A DNA stretch of 64,000 nt from Microbacteriaceae bacterium (GCA_009780695.1 WQZN01000009.1:1-64000); one strand, 5' to 3'; shown: positions 9,880-17,922, counted from the stretch's first letter. The notes: generated from the letters alone by a model not told the origin. Numbers and translations: made by a program.

Positions 9880-10517
9880 GCGGGCCCCGCCGGCACGTGG
9901 CGCTGTCGCGCGCCGCGCTCGAGCACAACCTCGGCATGATCGCCGCGCAGCGGTCGCCGCAGGGCGTCGTGCTCGACGTGCGCGCGGATGCCTTCGGGCA
10001 CGGCGCCGTCGACGTCGCGCGCATCGCGAGCGGCTTCGGCTTCGTCTGGTTCGCCGAGGACGCCGCGTCGGCGGCCCGGGTCGACGACGCGCTCACCGCG
10101 GTGCTCTACGGCACGGCGTTCGGCGGCGAGCCGGTCATGACCGCGAGCGGCGAGGTCATCGCCGTCAAGCAGGTCGAGGCGGGCGAGCCGGTGTCGTACG
10201 GCTACACGCACCGCATCGGTGCGCCGGGGCGGCTCGCGCTCGTCGGGCTCGGCTACGCCGACGGCGTGCCGCGCTCGGCGTCCAGCCGCGTCGAGGCGTC
10301 CGTCGCGGGTCGGCGCGCGCTCGTCGCGGGCCGCATCGCGATGGACCAGCTCATGCTCGAGATCGGCGACGCCGAAGTGCGGCGCGGCGACGAGGTCGTG
10401 CTGTGGGGCGCCGGCGAGGCGCCGCGCGTGGGGGAGTGGGCCGCGGCATCCGGCTTCTCACCGCTCGCCCTGACCGCCGGTCTCGGCCGCCGCTTCACCC
10501 GGGAATGGCGCGCATGA
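9876..10517 (+). CDS. Alanine-racemase-fold half subunit: keeps the catalytic Tyr, lacks the PLP Lys
   Basis: This protein is 213 residues against ~350-390 for a complete racemase. The N-terminal strand is recognisable, but the PLP-lysine motif KADAYGHG reads RADAFGHG (Arg36 for Lys). Most of the TIM barrel, including the KxDTGxxRxG segment, is absent. The C-terminal lobe is intact: SYGYTHR with Tyr108 (equivalent of Tyr265 in Geobacillus racemase), GYADG with Tyr127 (Tyr284) and AGRIAMDQ with Met156-Asp157 (Met312-Asp313). The 19-residue Tyr-Tyr spacing equals that of the model enzyme. Start GTG at 9876 overlaps the preceding stop, and its own stop overlaps the next start (ATGA). It cannot act alone. 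I infer that it completes the active site of the protein encoded next. Confidence 0.8.
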   Translation: MSGPRRHVALSRAALEHNLGMIAAQRSPQGVVLDVRADAFGHGAVDVARIASGFGFVWFAEDAASAARVDDALTAVLYGTAFGGEPVMTASGEVIAVKQVEAGEPVSYGYTHRIGAPGRLALVGLGYADGVPRSASSRVEASVAGRRALVAGRIAMDQLMLEIGDAEVRRGDEVVLWGAGEAPRVGEWAAASGFSPLALTAGLGRRFTREWRA

Positions 10518-11554
10518 CCGCGACCGCGACGATCGACCTGAGCGCATTCCAGCGCAACATCCGCACGCTGGCCGCGGCGGTCGCGCCGGTGCCGGTCATG
10601 GTCATGCTGAAGGCGGACGCCTACGGCCACGGCATCGCCGGGGTCGCCGGCCCCGCCGTCGAGGCGGGCGTCGCCGCGCTCGGCGTGCTCGAGATCGACG
10701 AGGGCCTCGCGCTGCGCGCCGCGGGCGTCCGAGCACCGCTGTTCGCCTGGCTGCACGGCACGGGCGCCGACTTCGCGGCGGCGGCCGAGCACGGCGTCGA
10801 CGTGGGCCTCTCGACGCTCGACGAGCTCCGGCAGGCTCTCGCGCAGCCGCTCGCCGCCCCGCTCGCCGTGCACCTGAAGATCGACACGGGCCTGCACCGC
10901 AACGGCGCGACCACGGCCGACTGGCCCGCTCTGGTGCGCGCCGCGGTCGAGGCCGAGCGTGCGGGGCGCATCCACGTGCGCGGCGTCTTCTCGCACCTCG
11001 CCGACGCGGGAGCCGAGGCGGATGCCGCCGCCCTCGCGCGATTCGAGGCGGCGGTCGCCGAGGCGCGCCGGCTCGGGGCATCCCCCGAGATCCTGCATCT
11101 CGCGGCGAGCTCTGCCGGCCTCTACCTGCCCGCGGCCCGCTTCGACCTGGTGCGCTTCGGCATCGCCGCCTACGGCGTCTCGCCGTTCGACGACCGCACC
11201 GCCGCCGAGATCGGGGTCGAGCCGGTCATGACCCTGACGGCTCCCGTCGTCGAGGTCGGCGACGGCCGGGCGGTGGTCGCGACCGGCTGGGGCGACGGTC
11301 TGCACGAGCGCGCCGCGGGCGCGGCATCCCTCGCCATCGCGGGGCGCCGTCGGCCCGTGCTCGCGATCGGGCCGGACCGTCTGGTCGTGGGCGACGCGGA
11401 CGACGCCACCGTGGGCGCCGAGGCCGTCGTCTTCGGCCCCGGCCGGGACGGCGAGCCGACGCCCGCCGACTGGGCGGCCTGGGCCGGCACCATCGGCGAC
11501 GAGATCCTCACGCGCATCCACCCGCGCGTGCCGCGGCACCACGTGTTTCGCTGA
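10514..11554 (+). CDS. Alanine-racemase-fold subunit: keeps the PLP Lys, lacks the catalytic Tyr motif
   Basis: This 346-residue protein has a complete PLP barrel: KADAYGHG (Lys33), KIDTGLHRNG (Lys122, Arg129), SHL (His161), AASSAG (Ser200) and DLVRFG (Arg214). All match residues contributed by the PLP-binding subunit of alanine racemase. In the C-terminal lobe the segment that should hold SYGxTY is deleted (PVMTLTAPVVEVGDG runs straight into the next strand), and GRxxMDQ reads AIGPDRL. So the tyrosine base and the Met-Asp pair are missing, while the partner encoded immediately upstream supplies both. A 4-bp ATGA overlap with that gene implies balanced synthesis. Substrate unknown; diaminobutyrate is the best guess from context. 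Confidence 0.85.
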   Translation: MTATATIDLSAFQRNIRTLAAAVAPVPVMVMLKADAYGHGIAGVAGPAVEAGVAALGVLEIDEGLALRAAGVRAPLFAWLHGTGADFAAAAEHGVDVGLSTLDELRQALAQPLAAPLAVHLKIDTGLHRNGATTADWPALVRAAVEAERAGRIHVRGVFSHLADAGAEADAAALARFEAAVAEARRLGASPEILHLAASSAGLYLPAARFDLVRFGIAAYGVSPFDDRTAAEIGVEPVMTLTAPVVEVGDGRAVVATGWGDGLHERAAGAASLAIAGRRRPVLAIGPDRLVVGDADDATVGAEAVVFGPGRDGEPTPADWAAWAGTIGDEILTRIHPRVPRHHVFR

Positions 11555-11577
11555 CGCCCCCGGTTGGGCGTCGCCCA

Positions 11578-11583
11578 TAGACT
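11578..11583 (+). promoter_or_regulatory. Possible -10 element for the aminotransferase/ATP-grasp genes
   Basis: TAGACT lies 57 bp before the GTG start, in the only sizeable gap (86 bp) in the first half of the locus. The same hexamer occurs in front of yebC (60985-60990). No convincing -35 was seen. Confidence 0.35.
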
Positions 11584-11640
11584 GTTGGTCTCTGTGCGCA
11601 CAGACCCCGTGCGCGACATCCTCCCTCAGAAAGGCGAGCA

Positions 11641-12900
11641 GTGGACCTGTCCGTTTTCTCCGCGCTCGAATCGGAAGTGCGCAGCTACATCCGCTCCTTC
11701 CCGGTCGTCTTCGACACCGCGCGAGGCTCGAAGATCTGGGATGAGGAAGGACGCGAGTACATCGACTTCTTCTGCGGCGCCGGCACGGTCAACTACGGCC
11801 ACAACAACCCGGCGTTCAAGCAGCCGATCATCGACTTCCTCACCGCCGACAAGCTGCAACACGCCCTCGACATGGCGACCGGTGCGAAGAAGCGCTTCAT
11901 CGAGACGTTCCGCGACGTGATCCTCGCGCCCCGCGGCCTCGACTACAAGCTGCAGTTCACCGGCCCGACCGGCGCCAACGCCGTCGAAGCGGCGCTCAAG
12001 ATCGCGCGCCAGGTGACCGGCCGCAGCACCATCCTCACCTTCACGCACGCCTTCCACGGCGTCTCGCTCGGCGCGCTCGCGGTGACCGGCAACGACAAGT
12101 TCCGCGCCGCCGCCGGCATCGATCTGCCGGGCGCCGTCTTCCACCCGTACGACGGCTTCCACGGCCCCGAGGTCGACACCGTCGCCATGCTGCGTGCGCT
12201 GCTCGACGACAGCGGCAGCGGCCTGGAGCTGCCCGCCGCCGTGATCGTCGAGACCGTGCAGGGCGAGGGCGGCGTCAATGTCGCGAGCTACGCCTGGCTG
12301 CAGGCCCTCGAGGCGCTGTGCCGCGAGAAGGGCATGCTGCTCATCGTCGACGACATCCAGATCGGCGTCGGCCGCTCGGGCGACTTCTTCAGCTTCGAGG
12401 CCGCCGGCATCTCGCCCGACGTCGTCACCCTGTCGAAGTCGCTGTCGGGGTACGGCTTCCCGATGTCGCTCGTGCTGCTGAAGCCCGAGCTGGATGTCTG
12501 GAAGCCCGGCGCCCACTCGGGCACGTTCCGCGGCAACAACGTCGCGTTCGTCGGCGCGACGGCGGCTCTCGAGACCTACTGGGCGGACACGGCGTTCCCG
12601 GCATCCGTCGCACACCGCGCCGAGCTGCTCCGCAACGGGCTCGAGGCCGTCGCGGCCCGCTACCCGGGCGAGTTCACCGTGCGCGGCCGCGGCCTGCTGC
12701 AGGGCCTCGTCGGCGCCGACAGCTCGCTCGCGGGCGCGATCTCGCGCGAGGCGTTCGGCCGCGGGCTCATCATCGAGACCTCGGGGCCCTTCAACGAGGT
12801 GCTCAAGGTCATGCCGACAATCGTCGGCGACGACGAGACGCTGCTCGCGGGCATCGACATCATCTCGGCCGCGACCGACGCGGTCATGGCGGCCCGCTGA
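11641..12900 (+). CDS. Diaminobutyrate--2-oxoglutarate aminotransferase, EctB family
   Basis: This PLP class-III aminotransferase of 419 residues is colinear with EctB from residue 6 (FSALESEVRSYIRSFPVVFD). Conserved blocks are FTGPTGANAVEAALK, TVQGEGGVNVAS, IVDDIQIGVGRSG and the PLP-lysine motif TLSKSLSGYG (Lys266). EctB converts L-aspartate-4-semialdehyde and glutamate into L-2,4-diaminobutyrate. In ectoine producers ectA and ectC lie alongside; neither is present here. The next gene instead encodes an ATP-grasp enzyme whose ATG overlaps this stop by one base. The product is therefore probably used as a building block. Diaminobutyrate is a known constituent of Microbacteriaceae group-B peptidoglycan. 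The GTG start is preceded by AGAAAGGCGA. Confidence 0.88.
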   Translation: MDLSVFSALESEVRSYIRSFPVVFDTARGSKIWDEEGREYIDFFCGAGTVNYGHNNPAFKQPIIDFLTADKLQHALDMATGAKKRFIETFRDVILAPRGLDYKLQFTGPTGANAVEAALKIARQVTGRSTILTFTHAFHGVSLGALAVTGNDKFRAAAGIDLPGAVFHPYDGFHGPEVDTVAMLRALLDDSGSGLELPAAVIVETVQGEGGVNVASYAWLQALEALCREKGMLLIVDDIQIGVGRSGDFFSFEAAGISPDVVTLSKSLSGYGFPMSLVLLKPELDVWKPGAHSGTFRGNNVAFVGATAALETYWADTAFPASVAHRAELLRNGLEAVAARYPGEFTVRGRGLLQGLVGADSSLAGAISREAFGRGLIIETSGPFNEVLKVMPTIVGDDETLLAGIDIISAATDAVMAAR

Positions 12901-13928
12901 TGGCGGAGAAGACGCTGAGCCGACGCTCACGCCTCGACTACTTCGTCTACCGCTTCAAGGCGCTCGACCTGCCGAGCGTCTGGCGCCGCGCCCGTGAGGT
13001 CGGCAAGCAGCACGGGAAGTTCGCGCCGTTCGTCTACGTCGACATGCTCTACTACGCGGGCTTCAAGGACACGGGCTTCCAGGACTACGTCGACTGGGAT
13101 TTCGCGATCCTCACCCGCGCCGAGCGCGCGACCTTCATGACCAACGCGATCTCGAACCACATCGCGCTGCGCTACGACGCGGCCGCGCAGCGCACGCTGT
13201 TCGAGGACAAGATCGCGTTCAACAAGACCTTCGGCGCCTACCTGCACCGCGAGTGGTTCGAGGTCGAGCCGAACGACGCCGACGCGCTGCGCGACTTCGT
13301 GACCCGCCACGGCGTCGTCATCGGCAAGGTGCCCGTGAGCAACTCGGGGAAGGGCGTCGAGCGCTACGAGGCGGCCGACGTGACCGACTGGGCGGCGTTC
13401 CGCGCCGAGCTGCTCGGGAAGGGCCAGGTGCTGCTCGAGGAGTACATCCGCCAGCATGCCGCCCTGTCCGCGGTGAGCCCCGATGTCGTGAACACGACCC
13501 GCGTCACGACCTTCCTCGATGACGCCGGCGTCGTGCAGCTGCTCTCGTTCGCGCAGAAGTTCGGCATCGGCAAGCAGGCGAGCGACCAGCAGGCCTTCGG
13601 CGGCTTCTTCACCCTGATGGACTCCTCGGGCAAGTCGCTCGGCGCCGGCTACGGCTCGCACCAGAAGATCTATGCGAAGCACCCCGTGACGGGCGCCTCG
13701 ATCACCGACTTCCAGCTGCCCATGGCCGACGAGGTGCTCAAGCTCGTCGACGAGGTGAGCCGCGTGCGGCCCGACATCCGCTATGTCGGCTGGGACGTCG
13801 TCGTCACCCCCGACGGCCCGATCATCGTCGAGGGCAACTGGATGCCGGGCGCCTACGAGAACAAGCCGAGCGCCACCGGCGTGCGCACCGGTTCTCTGCC
13901 GCGCATCCGCAAGATCGTCGGGTTCTGA
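12900..13928 (+). CDS. ATP-grasp protein (sugar-transfer-associated type), first copy
   Basis: This 342-residue cytoplasmic protein is of the ATP-grasp type often labelled sugar-transfer associated. Visible features are a nucleotide loop GVVIGKVPVSNSGKGVERYE, the segment LLEEYIRQH that typically contacts adenine, VVNTTRVTTF, a glycine-rich GGFFTLMDSSGKSLGAGYG, and the metal-binding EGNWMPG near the C-terminus with the acidic WDVVV before it. ATP-grasp enzymes activate a carboxylate as acyl-phosphate and join it to an amine; D-Asp ligase of enterococcal peptidoglycan works this way. Its ATG overlaps the stop of the diaminobutyrate aminotransferase, so ligation of diaminobutyrate is the natural inference. 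The actual acceptor is unknown. Confidence 0.75.
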   Translation: MAEKTLSRRSRLDYFVYRFKALDLPSVWRRAREVGKQHGKFAPFVYVDMLYYAGFKDTGFQDYVDWDFAILTRAERATFMTNAISNHIALRYDAAAQRTLFEDKIAFNKTFGAYLHREWFEVEPNDADALRDFVTRHGVVIGKVPVSNSGKGVERYEAADVTDWAAFRAELLGKGQVLLEEYIRQHAALSAVSPDVVNTTRVTTFLDDAGVVQLLSFAQKFGIGKQASDQQAFGGFFTLMDSSGKSLGAGYGSHQKIYAKHPVTGASITDFQLPMADEVLKLVDEVSRVRPDIRYVGWDVVVTPDGPIIVEGNWMPGAYENKPSATGVRTGSLPRIRKIVGF

Positions 13929-13973
13929 GCCGCCGAGCCAGGAAGCTGCCAGCGTTCCCGCACAGCGGGTTCC

Positions 13974-13979
13974 TAGGCT
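13974..13979 (+). promoter_or_regulatory. Possible -10 element before the second ATP-grasp gene
   Basis: TAGGCT lies 9 nt upstream of the ATG at 13989, with GAGGGGG between them that could serve as ribosome binding site. The 60-bp gap 13929-13988 is long for this locus, so the second half (13989-17034) may be a separate transcription unit. Confidence 0.35.
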
Positions 13980-13988
13980 GAGGGGGTC

Positions 13989-15011
13989 ATGTCAACTCCG
14001 AGCATCCGCCGCAGCCGATTCGACTTCTTCCTGACCCGGGCGAGGGGGCTCGACCTGCCGTCCGTCGCGCGACGCGCGCGGCTCGCCGCCGAGCAGCACC
14101 ATCGCTCGGCGCCCGCGGTGTTCGCGGACATGCTCTGGTCGGCCGCGTTCCACGACACGGCGTTCAACGACTACTTCGAACTCGACTTCGCGATGCTCGA
14201 CCGGGCTGAGCGCCGCACATTCATGACGTCGCCGCTCTCGAACCACCTCGCGATGAGCTATGACGCCGAGAGCCACCGGCACCTGTTCCTCGACAAGATC
14301 GAGTTCAACCGCACCTTCGCCGCTCACCTCGGCCGAGAGTGGCTCGACCTGCGGGCGAGCGGGCCGGATGCGTTGCGCGCGTTCGGCACGCGGCACGCCG
14401 TCATCATCGGCAAGGTGCCCGACGGGCAGGCGGGCAACGGCGTCGAGCGCTACGAGAGCGCGGCCGTCACCGACTGGCCGGCGCTGCACCGCGCGCTCGT
14501 GACGAAGGGCCAGCTCCTCGTCGAGCAGAACATCGAGCAGCACCCGGTGCTCGCCGCCGTCTGCGCCGGCACCGTCAACACGACCCGCGTGAACACCTAC
14601 TTCGACGGGCGCACCGTCCATCTGCTCTCATGGGCGCAGAAGTTCGGTCGCGGCGCCGTGAGCGACCAGCCGATCTCGGGGGGCTTCTACACGATGCTCG
14701 ACGGGAACGGGCACTCGTTCGGCGCCGGCCACACCGGCAAGAACACGAACAGCTTCCCCGTGCACCCCGAGTCGGGCGTCTCGATCCCCGATTTCCAGCT
14801 GCCGCTCGTCGACGAGCTGAGGACGCTCATCGACGTCGTGGGCCGCACGGTGCCCGAGGTGCCGTACGTCGGCTGGGACTTCGTCATCGGCGCAGCCGGC
14901 CCGCTCGTGCTCGAGGGCAACTGGCTGCCGGGCATCTACGAGCACAAGCCGTCGGTCACCGGCATCCGCACCGGCACGCGGCCGCGCTTCGAGCAGGCGA
15001 TCTCCGGGTGA
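13989..15011 (+). CDS. ATP-grasp protein (sugar-transfer-associated type), second copy
   Basis: This 340-residue paralogue of the preceding ATP-grasp protein aligns along its whole length. Shared blocks are the N-terminal RGLDLPSVARRARLAAEQHH, IIGKVPDGQAGNGVERYE, VNTTRVNTYF, GGFYTMLDGNGHSFGAGH, WDFVIG and EGNWLPGIYEHKPS. Differences cluster in the central loop (RGAVSDQPISGG against IGKQASDQQAFGG), as expected for ligases with the same fold and different substrates. It starts the second half of the locus, and its stop overlaps the GTG of the next racemase half (GTGA). By symmetry with the first half, each ATP-grasp copy may be matched to one racemase pair. Confidence 0.75.
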   Translation: MSTPSIRRSRFDFFLTRARGLDLPSVARRARLAAEQHHRSAPAVFADMLWSAAFHDTAFNDYFELDFAMLDRAERRTFMTSPLSNHLAMSYDAESHRHLFLDKIEFNRTFAAHLGREWLDLRASGPDALRAFGTRHAVIIGKVPDGQAGNGVERYESAAVTDWPALHRALVTKGQLLVEQNIEQHPVLAAVCAGTVNTTRVNTYFDGRTVHLLSWAQKFGRGAVSDQPISGGFYTMLDGNGHSFGAGHTGKNTNSFPVHPESGVSIPDFQLPLVDELRTLIDVVGRTVPEVPYVGWDFVIGAAGPLVLEGNWLPGIYEHKPSVTGIRTGTRPRFEQAISG

Positions 15012-15943
15012 GCGCGCCGTTCCGCGAGGTCGAGATCGACCTCGACGCGCTGGCCGCCAACGTGGCGCGGTTCGCCGAGCTGACCGAGGGCGCGCCGTTG
15101 TTCGTCGAGGTGGGGGCGGACGCCTGGGGCCACGGCCTCGCCGTCGTCGTGCCCGCGCTGGCCGGGCTCGGTGCCCAGGCCTTCGTGGTGGCGCGCGCCG
15201 ACGAGGCGCGCGCGGTGCGCGCGCTCGCCCCCGAGCAGCTCGTCGTGACGACGCAGCACGCACCCGACGACGACTTCGCGTGGGCGGGCGAGGCGGACGC
15301 CGTGCCGATGGTCCGCTCGATCGACGAGTTCCGCCGCGCGGCCGAGGCCGGGGTTCAGGGCGTCGTGCTCGCCGAGGACACGGGCGAGGGCCTGCCCGGG
15401 CTGAGCGCCGAGGACCTGGCCGCTGTCATGGCAGAGGCCGACGCCCGCGGCATCCCCGCCATGCTCGACTCCGCCTTCCCCGTGGTCGGCGCCGAGCTGT
15501 TCGGGGTGAGCGAGTTCGGCGACGCCGCGCCCGAGTTCGAACCGGTGCTGCGGCTCTGGGCGCCGCTCGCGGCGCTCAAGCGCGTCGGTGCGGGGGAGGG
15601 CGTGAGCTACGGCTACACCTATCGCACCGCGGCCGAGACGACCCTCGCGCTCGTCACCCTCGGCTACGGCGACGGGGTCTCGCGTGTCGCCGGCAACGTC
15701 GTGCGCGCCTCGATCGACGGCGTCGCCCGCACGATCGCGGGCCGCGTCGCGATGGACGCCTTCATGCTCGACCTCGGCGACGAGGCCCCCGCGCTCGGCA
15801 CGCCGGTGACGGTGCTCGGCGACGCCCGCCGCGGCGAGCCCACCGCCCACGAGCACGCCGAGGCGCTCGGCACGCACGGCGCCGAGATCACGACCCGCCT
15901 CACCGCCAGGCCGCGCCGAGCGGGGAAGGGGGGCCGCGCATGA
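15008..15943 (+). CDS. Alanine-racemase-fold subunit: keeps the catalytic Tyr, lacks the PLP Lys (second pair)
   Basis: The protein is 311 residues. The PLP-lysine motif is replaced by GADAWGHG (Gly36 for Lys), and the KxDTGxxRxG barrel motif is absent. The C-terminal lobe keeps SYGYTYR (Tyr201, equivalent to Tyr265 of the Geobacillus enzyme), GYGDG (Tyr220, 19 residues on as in the model) and AGRVAMDAF (Met249-Asp250). More of the barrel remains than in the 213-residue counterpart at 9876. Its start overlaps the ATP-grasp stop as GTGA, and its stop overlaps the following racemase start as ATGA. Alone it should be inactive. It is read here as the tyrosine-donating partner in a heterodimer. 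Confidence 0.8.
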   Translation: MSAPFREVEIDLDALAANVARFAELTEGAPLFVEVGADAWGHGLAVVVPALAGLGAQAFVVARADEARAVRALAPEQLVVTTQHAPDDDFAWAGEADAVPMVRSIDEFRRAAEAGVQGVVLAEDTGEGLPGLSAEDLAAVMAEADARGIPAMLDSAFPVVGAELFGVSEFGDAAPEFEPVLRLWAPLAALKRVGAGEGVSYGYTYRTAAETTLALVTLGYGDGVSRVAGNVVRASIDGVARTIAGRVAMDAFMLDLGDEAPALGTPVTVLGDARRGEPTAHEHAEALGTHGAEITTRLTARPRRAGKGGRA

Positions 15944-17034
15944 GCGCACCGCTCGTCGAGGCCGTGATCGACCTCGCCGCCCTCGACGCGAACCTCGCCC
16001 ATCTGCAGCACGCGGTCGCGCCCGCAGAGCTCATGGTCGTCGTCAAGGCCGACGCCTACGGCCACGGCCGCGTGCCTGTCGCCAGGCAGGCGGTGACGAG
16101 CGGCATCCGCTCGATCGGCGCGCTCGACCTCGACACCGCGCTCGAGCTGCGCGCGAGCGGCATCGGGGCCGAGGTGTCCGTGCTCGCGTGGCTCTACCCG
16201 CCCGGGCAGGACTTCACCGAGGCCATCGCGGCCGGCATCGACCTCGCGGTCTCGAGCCTCGGCGAGCTGCAGGCGATCGAGGATGCCGCGCGCCGCCTCG
16301 ACGGAACGGCCGGCTTCGCCGCTCCGCGCCTGCACCTCAAGCTCGACACGGGTCTGCACCGCAACGGTGCGACAGCCGCGGAATGGCCCGCGCTCGTCGC
16401 CGCCGCGGTGGCGGCCGAAGGCGCCGGGCTCGTGCGCACGCACGCCGTGTGGAGCCACATCGCCGAGGCGTCGGACGACGAAGACACGCTGGCCCTCGAG
16501 CGCCTCCTCGCGGGCGTCGAGGTCGCGCGCGGGCTCGGCGCGACCGTCGCCGTGCGGCACCTCGCGGCGAGCTCGGCGGGGCTGCGCCGAGAGGATGTCC
16601 GCCTCGACCTGGTCCGCATGGGCGGCCACTGCTGGGGCATCCCCTCGTTCGACGGCGTCACGCCCGCCGACATCGGCCTCACCCCGGTCATGACGCTGCG
16701 CGCGCGCCTGATCGGCACGCGACCCGGGCCCGACGGCACGACGCTCGGCTTCGTGAGCGCGGGCTACGGCGACGGCGTGCCGCGCAACACGGCCGGCACG
16801 TGCACGGTCGCGATCCGCGGAGCGCAGCACCCGGTCCTCGCGGTCGAGCGCGACCACCTCGTCATCGCGCTCGCCTCGGCGGCCCGCGTCGGCGAGGTCG
16901 CCGTGCTGTTCGGCACGGGGGCGGAGGGCGAGCAGACGGTGCGCCAGTGGGGCGACCTCTCGGGCACGCTCGGCGACGAGATCACGACCCGCATCGCGGC
17001 GCGCGTGCCGCGCCGCTACGTCGCCGCTCAGTGA
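15940..17034 (+). CDS. Alanine-racemase-fold subunit: keeps the PLP Lys, lacks the catalytic Tyr motif (second pair)
   Basis: This 364-residue protein has the full PLP side of the active site: VVKADAYGHG (Lys36), HLKLDTGLHRNG (Lys134, Arg141), WSH (His173), AASSAG and DLVRMG (Arg226). The C-terminal lobe lacks SYGxTY: PVMTLRARLIGTRPGPDG passes directly to TLGFVSAGYGDG. The GRxxMDQ motif reads AVERDHL. The upstream overlapping gene supplies exactly these missing elements. Its 3' end overlaps the convergent DUF899 gene by 7 bp. It may be a second racemase of different substrate range, or a duplicate of the first pair. Confidence 0.85.
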   Translation: MSAPLVEAVIDLAALDANLAHLQHAVAPAELMVVVKADAYGHGRVPVARQAVTSGIRSIGALDLDTALELRASGIGAEVSVLAWLYPPGQDFTEAIAAGIDLAVSSLGELQAIEDAARRLDGTAGFAAPRLHLKLDTGLHRNGATAAEWPALVAAAVAAEGAGLVRTHAVWSHIAEASDDEDTLALERLLAGVEVARGLGATVAVRHLAASSAGLRREDVRLDLVRMGGHCWGIPSFDGVTPADIGLTPVMTLRARLIGTRPGPDGTTLGFVSAGYGDGVPRNTAGTCTVAIRGAQHPVLAVERDHLVIALASAARVGEVAVLFGTGAEGEQTVRQWGDLSGTLGDEITTRIAARVPRRYVAAQ

Positions 17035-17804
17035 TGGTGCTCGTGGCGGCCGAGGGACTCCACGGGCGTCGCACCGGGGCGCGTCCACTGGGGCGCGGGG
17101 CGGCTGCGGTCCCAGTCGGTGTTGCCTGAGGCATCCCGCCGCCAATACCAGCACGGGCCTTCACCCTCGGGCCAGCCGTCCGGGTTGTCCTGCCACGCCT
17201 CACCGCGCCCGTACGGCGTCATGTCGAGCAGCGCGAAGGACGGCCCCGCCATCTCGGTGCCTCTGCCGGTCACGTCGTAGGTGAGGTAGGTGCGGTCGCC
17301 GTCGCGCAGATAGCACGTGAGGTGGCCCATGGGCCCGCCGATCGGCTCGTCGAGGCCGCGCACCGAATACCAGGGCTGCGTGTAGCCCATGAAAGCGAGG
17401 TACGGCTCGACCTCGTCCCACGGCCCTTCGGTGAGGATCGCGAACGAGACGCCGCGGGCGTTCAGGTACACCGCGTCCTTGAGCTGCCACGCGGTCACCG
17501 TGCAGCCCTCGCACTGTCCCTGATGCGGTGCGCCGTCGTGCCACATGTGCTTGTAGACCAGCAGCTCGTTCCGCCCTTGGAAGAGCGAGAGGAACGGGAC
17601 GGGGCCATCGGGCCCGACGACCTCGGTCGTGCCGTCGAACTCCACCATCGGCATCCGCCGCCGCGCCGCCGCGATCGCATCGCCCTCGTGCGTGTGCGCC
17701 TTCTCGCGCGCAAGCAGCTCGGCACGGGCCGCCTGCCAGGTGGCGAGGTCGACGACGGGCGGCTGCCCGCCTCGGGTCGGGGTCTGCTCATCCGTCATCG
17801 TCAT
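17028..17804 (-). CDS. DUF899 family protein (thioredoxin-like fold)
   Basis: This 258-residue cytoplasmic protein matches the DUF899 family, which has a thioredoxin-like fold of unknown function. Recognisable blocks are RRMPMVEFDG, LLVYKHMW, the cysteine pair QGQCEGCT, WDEVEPYLAFMGYTQPWYS and the Asp/Trp-rich C-terminus (CWYWRRDASGNTDWDR). The ATG at 17804 is chosen because GAGGAG (17811-17816) lies 6 nt upstream; an in-frame upstream extension lacks one. The C-terminal EHHH cluster may bind metal. Its end overlaps the convergent racemase gene by 7 bp. The gene is monocistronic. Confidence 0.8.
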   Translation of the reverse strand: MTMTDEQTPTRGGQPPVVDLATWQAARAELLAREKAHTHEGDAIAAARRRMPMVEFDGTTEVVGPDGPVPFLSLFQGRNELLVYKHMWHDGAPHQGQCEGCTVTAWQLKDAVYLNARGVSFAILTEGPWDEVEPYLAFMGYTQPWYSVRGLDEPIGGPMGHLTCYLRDGDRTYLTYDVTGRGTEMAGPSFALLDMTPYGRGEAWQDNPDGWPEGEGPCWYWRRDASGNTDWDRSRPAPQWTRPGATPVESLGRHEHHH

Positions 17805-17922
17805 GGCGTCCTCCTCGGGGTGCATCTGCGCCGCATCGTACGGCGCGGGCGCCGCGGCCGCACCGCTCACCCCATGGTCGGAGACGCCACATCCATTTCG
17901 ACGTCCGGCAGAACGGATGCCG

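Noticed and set aside
9876..10517. Simple pseudogene of alanine racemase
   Set aside because: The retained tyrosine and Met-Asp motifs, exact spacing, overlapping start/stop codons and an independent second example argue for selection on the protein.
11641..12900. Ectoine biosynthesis
   Set aside because: Only an EctB-type gene is present; no ectA (acetyltransferase) or ectC (ectoine synthase) lies in the window, and the flanking genes are racemases and ligases.
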